NCBI GenBank assembly: GCA_019233975.1
Contig: JAFALY010000030.1
Coordinates: forward strand, 65,550 to 129,549
DNA: 64,000 bases
Source: Alphaproteobacteria bacterium
GTDB taxonomy: Bacteria > Pseudomonadota > Alphaproteobacteria > UBA9219
Reading direction: 5' to 3'
In this document: positions 1 through 9,033 of the stretch, in pieces
How the letters are laid out: each line of letters starts with the position of its first letter
How positions within the stretch are numbered: the first letter of the stretch is position 1
The notes under the pieces: model-generated
Seen by the model: only the letters and a program-made list of their open reading frames with translations
The model's database searches: none
Told to the model about the DNA's origin: nothing
Made by a program: the position numbers and the translations under genes

Positions 1-3
1 TCC

Positions 4-519
4 GTGGCAGAAGAGCATGACGAGGAAAAGCACGAAGGCGCGGAAGCTTCCCTAGATCCGCCCAAAGGCAAATCCAAAAAGATGCTGATCATTATCGCGG
101 CGGCTGTCGGCCTTGTTCTGGTCGCGGGCGGTGGTGCAGCGTTCTTCTTTATGTCTCATAAGCCAACGCAGGACTCACCCGAAAAACAGGCGGCCAGCGC
201 CGAAGAAAAGGCCAAGCCGGTTTATTATTCGCTGGGCGATCTACTCGTGAACCTAAGCGGTGAAGGCAAACACCCGAATTTTCTCAAGGTGAAGATCAGC
301 CTTGAACTGGCGGATGAAAAAGATCTGCCGCTGATGGACTCCATCAAACCGCGCATTATCGATAATTTCCAGGTTTACCTGCGCGAACTGCGCGTGGATG
401 ACTTGCGCGGCTCAGCCGGCATGTATCGTTTACGTGAAGAGCTATTGATGCGCGTTACCGAAGCGGCCCAGCCGGTTCGTGTGCGCGACGTACTATTTCA
501 AGAAATGCTGGTACAATAA
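4..519 (+). CDS. fliL: flagellar basal body-associated protein FliL
   Basis: FliL is an inner-membrane protein that surrounds the stator units and supports torque generation at the flagellar motor. The 171-residue product has an acidic, charged N-terminus, one membrane segment at about residues 28-49 (a run of I/A/V/G ending in FFFM), a Lys/Glu/Ala linker, and a periplasmic domain from about residue 72 that contains the typical YYSLGDLLVNLSG and FLKVKISLEL strands. It reads from a GTG three bases inside the window, so the true start could lie upstream and no ribosome site can be judged. fliM follows after 23 bases in the same direction, as in other alphaproteobacterial flagellar operons. Confidence 0.93.
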   Translation: MAEEHDEEKHEGAEASLDPPKGKSKKMLIIIAAAVGLVLVAGGGAAFFFMSHKPTQDSPEKQAASAEEKAKPVYYSLGDLLVNLSGEGKHPNFLKVKISLELADEKDLPLMDSIKPRIIDNFQVYLRELRVDDLRGSAGMYRLREELLMRVTEAAQPVRVRDVLFQEMLVQ

Positions 520-542
520 GCGTGTAACGCAAGGGTGCGACA

Positions 543-1604
543 ATGGCAGACACGCCTGAAGTGGAGATGAGCGAAGAAGAAAGGATGGCCGCCGAATGGG
601 CGGCCGCTGACGCTGCCGAAGAAGAAGGCGGCGGCAGTACTGCGCGCGTCCTGTCACAAAACGAAATCGACAGCCTGTTGGGCTTTGGCGACGGCGGTCC
701 GAGCGCGCAAGACAATTCCGGCATCATGGCGCTTATCAACAGCGCGCTCGTCAACTACGAACGCCTGCCGATGCTCGAAGTTGTCTTCGATCGTCTGGTG
801 CGCATGATGTCAACAAGCCTGCGTAATTTCACGTCTGACAACGTAGAAGTCAGTCTGGACCAAATCACATCGGTACGTTTCGGCGATTATCTGAACTCCA
901 TCCCCCTGCCCGCCATGTTGACCGTGTTCAAGGCGGAAGAGTGGGATAATTCCGGCCTGATGACCATCGATAGCGCGATGATCTATTCGATCGTCGACGT
1001 GTTGCTGGGTGGGCGTCGCGGCACCGCCGCCATGCGTATTGAAGGCCGCCCTTACACCACTATTGAACGCAATCTGGTTGAACGTCTTGTCCGCGTTGTT
1101 TTGGCCGATATGTCCGGCGCATTTGACCCGTTGTCGCCCGTCACGTTCCGTTTCGACCGCCTAGAAACCAATCCGCGCTTTGCCACCATTGCCCGTCCGG
1201 CAAACGCCGCCGTTCTGGCCAAACTACGCATTGACATGGAAGACCGCGGCGGCCGCATCGAAATACTGATCCCCTACGCGACACTCGAACCTATTCGCGA
1301 ACTGCTGTTGCAGATGTTCATGGGTGAAAAGTTCGGGCGCGACACGATTTGGGAAACCCACTTGGGTAACGAACTTTTGATGACCGACATGCATATGCGC
1401 GCGGTTCTGGATGAAGTCACCCTGCCTCTGCATGAAATTATGAGCTGGAAGCCCGGTTCGCAATTGATGTTGAACGTAAAGGCGGATGACCTGGTCGCAC
1501 TGCGCGCAGGTGACACGACCCTGTTCCGCGGCCGCATGGGGTCAATCAACAACAAAATCGCGGTCAAGGTTGAAGAAGTCACCTTGCACAAGGAAGAGGA
1601 TTGA
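543..1604 (+). CDS. fliM: flagellar motor switch protein FliM
   Basis: FliM forms the middle layer of the cytoplasmic C-ring and binds CheY-P to reverse or stop flagellar rotation. The 353-residue protein has an acidic N-terminus, then LSQNEIDSLLGF (about residues 38-49), which matches the conserved CheY/C-ring segment. A CheC-like middle domain follows (FDRLVRMMSTSLRNFTSD; VDVLLGGRRG) and a FliN-like SpoA domain ends the protein (GSQLMLNVKADDLVALRAGD). The length is normal. It lies between fliL and a DUF6468 gene whose ATG begins two bases after this stop codon, so the three are probably co-transcribed. Confidence 0.97.
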   Translation: MADTPEVEMSEEERMAAEWAAADAAEEEGGGSTARVLSQNEIDSLLGFGDGGPSAQDNSGIMALINSALVNYERLPMLEVVFDRLVRMMSTSLRNFTSDNVEVSLDQITSVRFGDYLNSIPLPAMLTVFKAEEWDNSGLMTIDSAMIYSIVDVLLGGRRGTAAMRIEGRPYTTIERNLVERLVRVVLADMSGAFDPLSPVTFRFDRLETNPRFATIARPANAAVLAKLRIDMEDRGGRIEILIPYATLEPIRELLLQMFMGEKFGRDTIWETHLGNELLMTDMHMRAVLDEVTLPLHEIMSWKPGSQLMLNVKADDLVALRAGDTTLFRGRMGSINNKIAVKVEEVTLHKEED

Positions 1605-1606
1605 GC

Positions 1607-2095
1607 ATGATGGAATGGATCCGCGCTCTGCTTGATGTTATTCTGATCGGCATGGTCGGCGTTGGGCTGGCGCAGGTGGCACGCCTGATCAAGCATCTGA
1701 CAGGCCTGCGCGAAGGTCGCATTGAAATGGAACGCTTTGTGCACGAATTCAACGCAACAGTCATTCGCGCCGAGGCGGGCATCAAGGGACTAAAGCAAGC
1801 AGCACGCGACAGCGGTGATGATCTTGAAAAGCTGGTTGATAAAGCCCTGCAAGTGCGTGATGAACTAAGCTTCATTGTCGAAAGCGCCGACCAGATTGCT
1901 GAGCGCCTGAGCCAGTCCGCCACGAACGCGGTTCGCCCGGCGGTCCCTGCGACAGAAGTGAAGCAAGCGGCAAAGCCTGCGGCACCGCCGCCGTTGCCGC
2001 CCGGCACGGAGACTGAAAAGTCGGCTAAAAAAGAAGCCGCTCCGGCGTCAAAAGCTGAGCAGGAATTGATGCAAGCTTTGAAAAAGCTGAATTGA
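1607..2095 (+). CDS. DUF6468-like flagellar-operon protein
   Basis: A 162-residue protein starting MMEWIRALLDV. It has one N-terminal membrane helix (about residues 5-25), a predicted helical/coiled-coil region (about 30-105) and a Pro/Ala/Lys-rich tail. The ATG at 1607 has an AGGAAGAGG ribosome site inside the end of fliM; a TTG at 1601 is the only longer start. I relate it from memory to DUF6468, which occurs between fliM and motE-type genes in alphaproteobacteria. A role in stator or C-ring assembly is inferred only from this position. It is single-pass, with most of the protein probably cytoplasmic. Confidence 0.75.
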   Translation: MMEWIRALLDVILIGMVGVGLAQVARLIKHLTGLREGRIEMERFVHEFNATVIRAEAGIKGLKQAARDSGDDLEKLVDKALQVRDELSFIVESADQIAERLSQSATNAVRPAVPATEVKQAAKPAAPPPLPPGTETEKSAKKEAAPASKAEQELMQALKKLN

Positions 2096-2102
2096 GGCGA
2101 AC

Positions 2103-2819
2103 ATGTTGCGGTTTTTAACAAGCCCACGTTTCTATTTCCCCGTTGTCATTGCGCTTGCGTTGACTATTGTCGGGCTGAGCGTTGATGACTTTTGGTCGAG
2201 CGTATCAAGCGGTAGGTTGTTTGCGCCGCAAGCACGCGCTGAAACCGCGGCCAGCAAGGCTGCCGCAGCGCCGCCTGAAACAGCGCCCAAAACTGACCAG
2301 ACCGCCGCGCCGGCTCCAGCTAGCGCACCTAATCCGCCCGCTGTTGACGCAGGCGCAGGCTCGCCCGACAGCCTGATCGGCGCACCCCCGCCGCCCGACG
2401 AAGAAAAATCCGCTGCTGAAATCGAAGTGTTGAAACAGCTTTCGCAACGCCGCGATAAATTGGAGCTACGCGCCAAGGAACTGGATCAACGCGAAGCCCT
2501 CATCAAAGTTGCCGAACAGCGTGTTGACCAGAAGATCCATGAAATGGAGGTGCTACGTCAGCAATTATACACCATGGTTAACCAGGTCAGCGAGGCACAG
2601 GCCGCGCAGTTGGATAATCTGGTCAAGATTTACGAGACCATGAAACCCGAAGAAGCAGCTAAGATTTTCGAAAGTCTGGACATGCCGGACCTTTTGAATG
2701 TGATCAAACGCATGAAGCCCAAGAGCACAGCACCCATCATGGCCAAAATGGCGCCGGAAAAGGCCCGGGAAATTACCGTCGCCCTGACGCGGCAAGACCA
2801 GTTGCCCGAAGTGAAGTAA
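2103..2819 (+). CDS. MotE-family flagellar protein (MgtE_N-like domain)
   Basis: A 238-residue protein with an N-terminal membrane anchor (about residues 8-27), a Pro/Ala-rich linker (about 45-105), a heptad-like coiled coil (about 108-160) and a C-terminal MgtE_N-like helical domain (IYETMKPEEAAKIFESLD, then MKPKSTAPIMAKM). This is the architecture of MotE, described in rhizobia as a periplasmic chaperone for MotC, and of the Caulobacter FlbE group. The start lies 7 bases after the upstream stop, so it belongs to the fliL-fliM operon. It is the last flagellar gene here; the downstream neighbours are lipid A genes. Confidence 0.82.
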   Translation: MLRFLTSPRFYFPVVIALALTIVGLSVDDFWSSVSSGRLFAPQARAETAASKAAAAPPETAPKTDQTAAPAPASAPNPPAVDAGAGSPDSLIGAPPPPDEEKSAAEIEVLKQLSQRRDKLELRAKELDQREALIKVAEQRVDQKIHEMEVLRQQLYTMVNQVSEAQAAQLDNLVKIYETMKPEEAAKIFESLDMPDLLNVIKRMKPKSTAPIMAKMAPEKAREITVALTRQDQLPEVK

Positions 2820-2863
2820 TACGGGTATGATGCGCCGCTTGGTGCAACCCCCTGTATGACGCT

Positions 2864-4165
2864 ATGTCCCTTTTGTCCGGTATCTATCACCTGCTGACCG
2901 ACCTTGCTGCCCCTGTCATCAAGGTATATCTGAATCGTCGCATGCAGAAGGGGCGCGAAGACCCCGAACGGTTTCCTGAACGGTTGGGACAACCATCGAA
3001 ACAACGCCCCACGGGCCGGTTGATCTGGTGCCATGGTGCCAGTGTAGGCGAGGCGAACGCGCTCCTAATACTCATCGAACGACTGCGGCAGATGGTGCCA
3101 CATATCAACATTCTGATGACAACAGGAACAGTTACATCCGCCAAACTGATGCAGGACCGCTTGCCGCCGGGCGTCATCCACCAATATATGCCTGTTGACC
3201 GCATGCCCTATGTGCAGAATTTCCTGCGCCACTGGCGCCCCGACCTCGTGTTATGGACCGAGTCTGAAATCTGGCCGAACATGCTGGCTAGCATTCATAA
3301 AATCGGCATCCCTGCCGTCCTGTTAAACGGGCGCATGTCTGAAAAATCTTTTCATAACTGGAAGCGCTGGCGCAGTTGGACAACCGAACTGCTGGGCGGG
3401 TTTCGTCTGGCCCTGACGCAAACCGAAGATGAACGCAGCCGCTTTACGGCCCTTGGCATCAAATCAGCGCACTGTATCGGCAACATGAAATATGCCGCCA
3501 AACCCCTGCCCTGCAATGAACGTGATTTAGAGCCGTTGCGGCAGCAAATCGGGAACCGCCCTGTATGGCTGATGGCTTCCACGCATCGTGGCGAGGAGGA
3601 GATTGCACTGCAGACACATGCGGCGCTACGCAAGAACTTTCCGGAATTACTGACCATTATCGCGCCACGTCACGCAGTACGCGGTGGCGAGATCGCGCAA
3701 CTGTGCGAAAAGTCAGGTATTAAATCCGTGCGCCGGTCAACCCATGAACCGCTAACGCCGGAAACACAAATTTTTGTTGGCGACACGATGGGTGAAATGG
3801 GCCTGTTCTATCGTCTGTCACCCGTTATGGTTATGGGCGGTTCTTTTGTACCGCATGGCGGGCATAATCCCATTGAACCGGCCTTGCTGGGTTGCGCCAT
3901 TATTCTGGGGCCAGAGATGTTTAATTTCACGGCCATATTGTCAGAGTTCAAACAGCACGAAGCCGCCTTGCTCCTCAACCACGCGAACGAATTGCCCTAT
4001 TGCATTACGCGCCTGCTGAACAACCAGCCCGAACGCGAACGCATGGTGCAAAACGCCCACATATTGGCAGACGATAAGCAGCATGTCATTGACCGTATCA
4101 TCGATTTGTTGCGTCCCATTATCGCTGAGATTGATTATCCTGAAAGAACGCGGGACGCATCATGA
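2864..4165 (+). CDS. waaA: 3-deoxy-D-manno-octulosonic acid (Kdo) transferase
   Basis: WaaA/KdtA adds Kdo from CMP-Kdo to lipid IVA on the cytoplasmic face of the inner membrane. The 433-residue protein fits family GT30. It has an N-terminal membrane-anchoring helix (about residues 1-24), ERFPERLG, and WCHGASVGE with the conserved Glu. LVLWTESEIWPNM and the C-terminal donor-site segment GGSFVPHGGHNPIEPALLG follow. The last four bases overlap lpxK (ATGA), so Kdo transfer and lipid A 4'-phosphorylation are translationally coupled. Whether it adds one, two or more Kdo units cannot be read from the sequence. Confidence 0.96.
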   Translation: MSLLSGIYHLLTDLAAPVIKVYLNRRMQKGREDPERFPERLGQPSKQRPTGRLIWCHGASVGEANALLILIERLRQMVPHINILMTTGTVTSAKLMQDRLPPGVIHQYMPVDRMPYVQNFLRHWRPDLVLWTESEIWPNMLASIHKIGIPAVLLNGRMSEKSFHNWKRWRSWTTELLGGFRLALTQTEDERSRFTALGIKSAHCIGNMKYAAKPLPCNERDLEPLRQQIGNRPVWLMASTHRGEEEIALQTHAALRKNFPELLTIIAPRHAVRGGEIAQLCEKSGIKSVRRSTHEPLTPETQIFVGDTMGEMGLFYRLSPVMVMGGSFVPHGGHNPIEPALLGCAIILGPEMFNFTAILSEFKQHEAALLLNHANELPYCITRLLNNQPERERMVQNAHILADDKQHVIDRIIDLLRPIIAEIDYPERTRDAS

Positions 4166-5130
4166 ATACACCCGCTTTCTGGTTCAGTAAGCCTTCGTTT
4201 TTGCAAAACGTCCTGAGCCATGCACTCATGCCCATCGGCGAGGTTTATAGGCTAGTCGGGATTCTTCGTCTCACACTGACAATACCCTATCGGGCACGCA
4301 TCCCTGTTATATGCCTCGGCAATATTGTGGCGGGCGGATCTGGCAAAACACCGACTGCGATTGCCATCGCGGCACTGTTACAAAAGAATGGACAACGCCC
4401 TGTCTTTGTCTCACGCGGGCATGGCGGACGTGAAAAAGGGCCTTTGCGCGTTGACCCCGCACAACATACCGCGGCTGATGTCGGGGATGAACCGCTACTT
4501 CTTGCGCGCACCGCCCCTGTTTACATTGCGCGCCACAGAGCCAGCGCCATACGCGCCGCCGAAGCTGATGCGCTAAACCCCACGCATATAATTCTGGATG
4601 ATGGGTTACAAAACCCGACCTTTGTTGCGTCAACCTCTCTGTTGGTTATCGACGCAGCCACGGGGTTTGGCAATGGTCGTTTGATACCCGCAGGCCCACT
4701 GCGCGAAAGATATACTGATGTGCGGTCACGCATAAACGGCGTTGTAATTATTGGTGATGGTCAGCCCCCGCTGCCGGAAACAGATGGTTTGCCGCAATAT
4801 CGCGCCGCCCTTGCGCCGCAAACGGTGACTATAAAGGCCGAGCGTTATCTGGCGTTTGCAGGCATTGGACATCCGGATAAATTCTATCGCACCTGCCGCG
4901 CGTCAGGGCTGAATATAGTCGCAACGCAAAGCTTTGCAGATCATCATCCCTATAACCGCGCAATACTGGAAAAATTGTTACAGACAGCTCAGAGCTTGAA
5001 CGCGACCCTGTTGACAACAGAAAAAGACATGGCACGCATCCCGGCCGATTTACACGGGCAGATCGCTACACTCGGCGTACATTTGTCGTTCAAGGATGAT
5101 GTGGTGCGGTTGCTGCATACCCTGGCCTAA
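4162..5130 (+). CDS. lpxK: tetraacyldisaccharide 4'-kinase LpxK
   Basis: LpxK phosphorylates the 4' position of the tetraacyl disaccharide to give lipid IVA, using ATP at the inner membrane. The 322-residue product has a short N-terminal amphipathic anchor, a P-loop GNIVAGGSGKTPTAI (about residues 52-66), FVSRGHGGREKGPLRVD, and the ILDDGLQNPTF segment corresponding to the DDGxQ motif. It overlaps waaA by four bases and converges on xseA with nine bases between stops. No stem-loop is visible in that gap. Confidence 0.96.
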   Translation: MNTPAFWFSKPSFLQNVLSHALMPIGEVYRLVGILRLTLTIPYRARIPVICLGNIVAGGSGKTPTAIAIAALLQKNGQRPVFVSRGHGGREKGPLRVDPAQHTAADVGDEPLLLARTAPVYIARHRASAIRAAEADALNPTHIILDDGLQNPTFVASTSLLVIDAATGFGNGRLIPAGPLRERYTDVRSRINGVVIIGDGQPPLPETDGLPQYRAALAPQTVTIKAERYLAFAGIGHPDKFYRTCRASGLNIVATQSFADHHPYNRAILEKLLQTAQSLNATLLTTEKDMARIPADLHGQIATLGVHLSFKDDVVRLLHTLA

Positions 5131-5139
5131 TATAATCCA

Positions 5140-6531
5140 CTAATCGTCGGCACGAACCTGCTTCTTGCCATCGTAGAATTCTACCGACAACACATCGCCT
5201 TTGCTGATCTGTTGCGCTGCGGTCACAACCTGCCCCGACGCGTTCTGCACCAGCGCATAGCCACGCCCCAGCACCGCACGGGGCGACAGATGACGCAGGG
5301 ATACATCCATTTTCTCAAACCGGATCTGGTGTTTATGCAAAACATCACGCATGGCGGCCTGTTGGCGCGTCATCAATCCCACCAACCGTTGCGCCGCTAC
5401 TTGCACAACGTCGCGCGGATGACGCAGCCGCCCTGCATATTCACGCAACAATCCACGACGACGGTCCATAAAGACAAGCAATGCGTTTTGCAATCTGTCT
5501 GCACGTTCATCCAGTCTTTGCGCCAACGGTTCCAACGCGCGCGCCGGGTCGCCCAGCGCCCGTGATAACAGGTGAATACGCTCACGACGTTCGACAAGCA
5601 TACGACGCATGGATTGTTGTGCCCGTGCATCCATACCTGCCAGTTGTTGCAACAGGTCGGCGCGCACAGGCACTGCTATTTCTGCCGCCGCCGTTGGCGT
5701 AGGCGCGCGCCTGTCGGCGGCAAAGTCGATCAGTGTCGTATCCGTTTCATGCCCAACGGCAGAGATGATGGGGATACCGCTGGCTGCCGCCGCACGCACA
5801 ACAACTTCTTCGTTAAACGGCATTAAATCTTCGACGGACCCGCCACCACGCGCCACGATCAAAATATCTGGACGGCGCAGCCCCGCCGCATTCGACGTTG
5901 CGGGCATAGCGTTAAACCCGGTAATGGCGGCGGCAATTTGCCCGGCAGCAACTTCGCCCTGTACGGCAACCGGCCACAATAAAACACGGCGTGGAAATCT
6001 GTCCGCCAACCTGTGCAGAATATCGCGAATGACTGCACCCGTGGGTGATGTCACAACGCCGATGACTTCAGGCAGAAATGGCAAAGCCCGCTTACGCGAT
6101 TCATCGAACAGGCCTTCGGCGGCCAGTTTCTTTTTGCGTTCCTCCAGCATCTTGAGCAACGCGCCGATACCCGCCAGTGCCATACCTTCGACAACCATCT
6201 GGTATTTCGACTGCCCGGGGTAGGTTGTCAGATGGCCGGTACACACGACCTCCATCCCCACCGCAGGCTTTACCGCGAGCTTGCCCACCTGCCCGCGCCA
6301 ACATACAACAGACAAAACAGCTGTTTCGTCCTTTAACGTCATATAAACATGGCCACTGCTGTGCACTTTGCAATCCGATATCTCGCCACGTACGCGCACA
6401 AGGCCAAAGGTTTCCTCCACCGTCTTTTTCAAACGGCGCGATAAGTCGCCCACACTATATTCCGGCAAATTGCTGCCGGGGCGCGGGGTATCAAACAGAC
6501 TTGGCGAGCTGGGTGCTGTGGTTTTGTTCAT
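5140..6531 (-). CDS. xseA: exodeoxyribonuclease VII large subunit
   Basis: XseA is the catalytic subunit of exonuclease VII, which degrades single-stranded DNA from both ends. The 463-residue protein starts with a short disordered leader, then an OB-fold ssDNA-binding domain (GEISDCKVHSSGHVYMTLKD, about residues 44-63). The catalytic core contains ARGGGSVEDLMPFNEE and SAVGHETDTTLIDFAADRRA, and a long coiled-coil region and C-terminal segment complete it. The small subunit xseB is also in the window at 62254, about 57 kb away. It is transcribed divergently from gap. Confidence 0.97.
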   Translation of the reverse strand: MNKTTAPSSPSLFDTPRPGSNLPEYSVGDLSRRLKKTVEETFGLVRVRGEISDCKVHSSGHVYMTLKDETAVLSVVCWRGQVGKLAVKPAVGMEVVCTGHLTTYPGQSKYQMVVEGMALAGIGALLKMLEERKKKLAAEGLFDESRKRALPFLPEVIGVVTSPTGAVIRDILHRLADRFPRRVLLWPVAVQGEVAAGQIAAAITGFNAMPATSNAAGLRRPDILIVARGGGSVEDLMPFNEEVVVRAAAASGIPIISAVGHETDTTLIDFAADRRAPTPTAAAEIAVPVRADLLQQLAGMDARAQQSMRRMLVERRERIHLLSRALGDPARALEPLAQRLDERADRLQNALLVFMDRRRGLLREYAGRLRHPRDVVQVAAQRLVGLMTRQQAAMRDVLHKHQIRFEKMDVSLRHLSPRAVLGRGYALVQNASGQVVTAAQQISKGDVLSVEFYDGKKQVRADD

Positions 6532-6657
6532 CCACCCACCCTAGCGGCTTTTGCCGTAAAAAGCGAGATAGGCCATATGCCGCCATGGGTTGCCGTGGGC
6601 CCGTGATTGTTGTAGGAATCCACATCAGTTTATAGCCCCTGTTCCGTTGGAGGTCCC
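6532..6657. promoter_or_regulatory. divergent xseA/gap intergenic region
   Basis: These 126 bases separate the divergent xseA and gap starts and must hold both promoters. A clear GGAGG ribosome site lies 8 bases before the gap ATG. No convincing operator palindrome or terminator was found by eye. Confidence 0.5.
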
Positions 6658-7665
6658 ATGTCCGTTCGCGTTTCTATCAATGGTTTTGGCCGTATCGGCC
6701 GTCTGGTTTTGCGCGCCATTTTTGAATCCGGCCGCAAGGATGTCGACGTTGTCGCCATCAACGACTTGGCCGACGCGCACACCAATGCCCATTTGTTGAA
6801 GTACGACTCGGTGCATGGCCGCTTTCCCGGCGACGTGCAGGTTGACGGCAATGACCTGATTATCAACGGCCATCGCGTCAAGGGGCTGCAGGTTGCCGAC
6901 CCGACCAAACTGGGCTGGGGTGATCTGAACATCGACGTCGCCATGGAATGCTCGGGCCGTTTCACCAAGCGCGCCGATGCGGGGCAGCATTTGCAAGCTG
7001 GGGCCAAGAAGGTTTTGATCTCTGCCCCCGCGACGGATGAAGATATCACGGTCGTCTATGGCGTTAATCACGGCGCGTTGAAGGCAGAACACACCATTGT
7101 GTCGAACGCGTCCTGCACCACAAATTGCCTGGCCCCTGTCGTCGCCACATTGCATAAGGTCATCGGCGTTGATCACGGCTTCATGACCACCATTCATTCC
7201 TATACCGGCGACCAGCGTACCGTTGACACGATGCACAGCGATTTGCATCGCGCCCGTGCCGCCGCGTTGAATATGATCCCAACATCGACGGGTGCGGCCA
7301 AGGCCATTGGCAAGGTGTTGCCCGACCTGAAGGGCAAGCTGGACGGTTCATCCATCCGCGTGCCGACCCCCAATGTCTCGGTCGTCGATTTCAAGTTTGT
7401 GGCCAAGCGTGCGACATCAGTTGATGAAATCAATAACGCCATCAAGGCCGCCGTTGCCGGTGAATTAAAGGGCGTTCTGGGCGCTTATGCGGAACCGCTG
7501 GTGTCAACAGACTTTAACCACGACGCGCATTCTTCCATCTTTGCCTTGAATGAAACCAAGGTGATTGATGGCACCTTTGCCCGCGTTCTTAGCTGGTACG
7601 ACAATGAATGGGGCTTCTCAAACCGCATGGCGGATACGGCAGTGGCCATGAAGGCGGCGAAGTAA
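6658..7665 (+). CDS. gap: type I glyceraldehyde-3-phosphate dehydrogenase
   Basis: Cytosolic enzyme that oxidises glyceraldehyde-3-phosphate to 1,3-bisphosphoglycerate. The 335-residue protein has the Rossmann motif INGFGRIGRLVLRA at the N-terminus. The catalytic cysteine is C153 in SNASCTTNC and the partner histidine is H180 in GFMTTIH. SYTGDQRTVD, STGAAKAIGKVLPDLKGKL and the C-terminal SWYDNEWGFSNRM complete the family set. Asp36 in the VVAINDLAD segment is the residue that usually goes with NAD+ preference. It stands alone: xseA is divergent and the GtrA gene converges 10 bases after its stop. Confidence 0.98.
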   Translation: MSVRVSINGFGRIGRLVLRAIFESGRKDVDVVAINDLADAHTNAHLLKYDSVHGRFPGDVQVDGNDLIINGHRVKGLQVADPTKLGWGDLNIDVAMECSGRFTKRADAGQHLQAGAKKVLISAPATDEDITVVYGVNHGALKAEHTIVSNASCTTNCLAPVVATLHKVIGVDHGFMTTIHSYTGDQRTVDTMHSDLHRARAAALNMIPTSTGAAKAIGKVLPDLKGKLDGSSIRVPTPNVSVVDFKFVAKRATSVDEINNAIKAAVAGELKGVLGAYAEPLVSTDFNHDAHSSIFALNETKVIDGTFARVLSWYDNEWGFSNRMADTAVAMKAAK

Positions 7666-7675
7666 GCGCACCACC

Positions 7676-8092
7676 TTATTTGCTGAAGACGATCCTGCGC
7701 GCGCCAAAGAAGTTGAAAAACATGCCCGCGCAGGTTCCACCCATCAGCCCCAAAACGGGGTATTGGTAAACCAGCGGCACATTGTGCGTCAGCAGACTGA
7801 ATGTTCCGCGGTTCAACACCAGACCAACCAGACAGACGGCAGCAAAACGCGACCATTCGTCGCGCAGGCTGCGCTGCGACTTACCACGGAACGTAAAGAC
7901 GCGGTTACCGAACCACGTGAATGTAACCGTGAACGGGAAGGAGAACAGCGCACTGCAATCGTGATTAAAGCCGAAAACATCCAGCGCCAGATGAAACAGC
8001 GCGACATCCAGAAAGAAGCCCAAGCCACCAATGGCGCCGAACTTCATGAACTGGATAAAAGTCGCCTTATGCGTGTCGATTAACTTACGCAT
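7676..8092 (-). CDS. GtrA-family membrane protein (putative lipid-linked sugar flippase)
   Basis: A 138-residue polytopic protein with four predicted membrane segments and the GtrA signature near the N-terminus (FIQFMKFGAIGGLGFFLDVALF) and centre (TFTWFGNRVFTFRG). GtrA proteins are thought to flip undecaprenyl-phosphate-linked sugars across the inner membrane. It is the last gene of a three-gene set (large membrane protein, GT2, GtrA), 8 bases after the GT2 gene. The set resembles the gtrABC glucosylation cassette in content. The transferred sugar and its acceptor are unknown. Confidence 0.88.
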   Translation of the reverse strand: MRKLIDTHKATFIQFMKFGAIGGLGFFLDVALFHLALDVFGFNHDCSALFSFPFTVTFTWFGNRVFTFRGKSQRSLRDEWSRFAAVCLVGLVLNRGTFSLLTHNVPLVYQYPVLGLMGGTCAGMFFNFFGARRIVFSK

Positions 8093-8100
8093 ACGCGCGG

Positions 8101-9033
8101 TTATCCGTGTTGTTCCGGCTGCACGGCCGGAACATTCAGATAACGCATACGCTTCATTTCACGACGACCACGCGTCACTGTGTCGAGGACCAGACCGCAG
8201 CTAAGGCTGAGGAACGACAGGATCATCAACCCCATCGATAACACCGCCGTCGGCAAACGCGGCACAAGGCCAGTGTCAAAAAAATCAATCACAATCGGGA
8301 TAATCAGGCCCGTTGACACAAGCGCCAACAAGATAGCCAGCAGGCCAAAGAACTGCATCGGGCGCTCTTCTTTCACCAGCACGATGATCGTCCACAAAAT
8401 GCGGAAACCGTCGCGGAAGGTACTGAGTTTGCTGACTGAACCCGGTGGGCGGTCCTTGTAGGGGGTTTCAACCTCGGCGGTCGGCATACGCAGCTCCAGC
8501 GCATGCACCGTCAATTCGGTTTCCGTTTCAAAACCGGCGGCCAGAGCCGGGAAGCTTTTCACATAACGGCGCGACATGACGCGGTAGCCGGACAGCATAT
8601 CCTTAAACCGGTTGCCAAAGGTCCATGCGACCATGCTGGTCAACAGCCAGTTACCGAAGCGATGCCCCGGACGATAGGCTTCCTGAATCTGTGTCGTGCG
8701 CGCACCATTGACCATGTCCAGCTGTTCGTTGCGCAGCATCGCGATCATGCGCGGGGCGGACGGCGCATCATACGTCGCATCACCATCCACCAGCACATAA
8801 ATGTCGGCCTCGATATCCGCAAACATGCGGCGAACGACATTCCCTTTGCCCTGCAGGCGTTCGGTGCGGACAATGGCACCCGCAGCGCGCGCAACCTCGA
8901 CCGTCTTGTCACGCGAGTTGTTGTCGTAGACATAAATCTTTGCCTGCGGCAATGCATCGCGAAAATCCTCGACCACGCGAGCTATGGCGGCTTCTTCATT
9001 ATAGCAGGGTACGAGTACTGCGATCTCGGTCAT
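8101..9033 (-). CDS. GtrB/DPM1-like family 2 glycosyltransferase
   Basis: A 310-residue GT-A fold transferase beginning IAVLVPCYNEEAAIARVV, with the metal-binding motif in VLVDGDATYD (about residues 81-90). Two C-terminal membrane helices lie at about residues 222-248 and 262-288. This arrangement is that of polyprenyl-phosphate sugar synthases such as GtrB and dolichol-phosphate mannose synthase, which charge the lipid carrier in the cytoplasm. Its ATG overlaps the upstream GT-C gene stop (ATGA), and GtrA follows after 8 bases. The donor nucleotide sugar cannot be told from the sequence. Confidence 0.88.
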   Translation of the reverse strand: MTEIAVLVPCYNEEAAIARVVEDFRDALPQAKIYVYDNNSRDKTVEVARAAGAIVRTERLQGKGNVVRRMFADIEADIYVLVDGDATYDAPSAPRMIAMLRNEQLDMVNGARTTQIQEAYRPGHRFGNWLLTSMVAWTFGNRFKDMLSGYRVMSRRYVKSFPALAAGFETETELTVHALELRMPTAEVETPYKDRPPGSVSKLSTFRDGFRILWTIIVLVKEERPMQFFGLLAILLALVSTGLIIPIVIDFFDTGLVPRLPTAVLSMGLMILSFLSLSCGLVLDTVTRGRREMKRMRYLNVPAVQPEQHG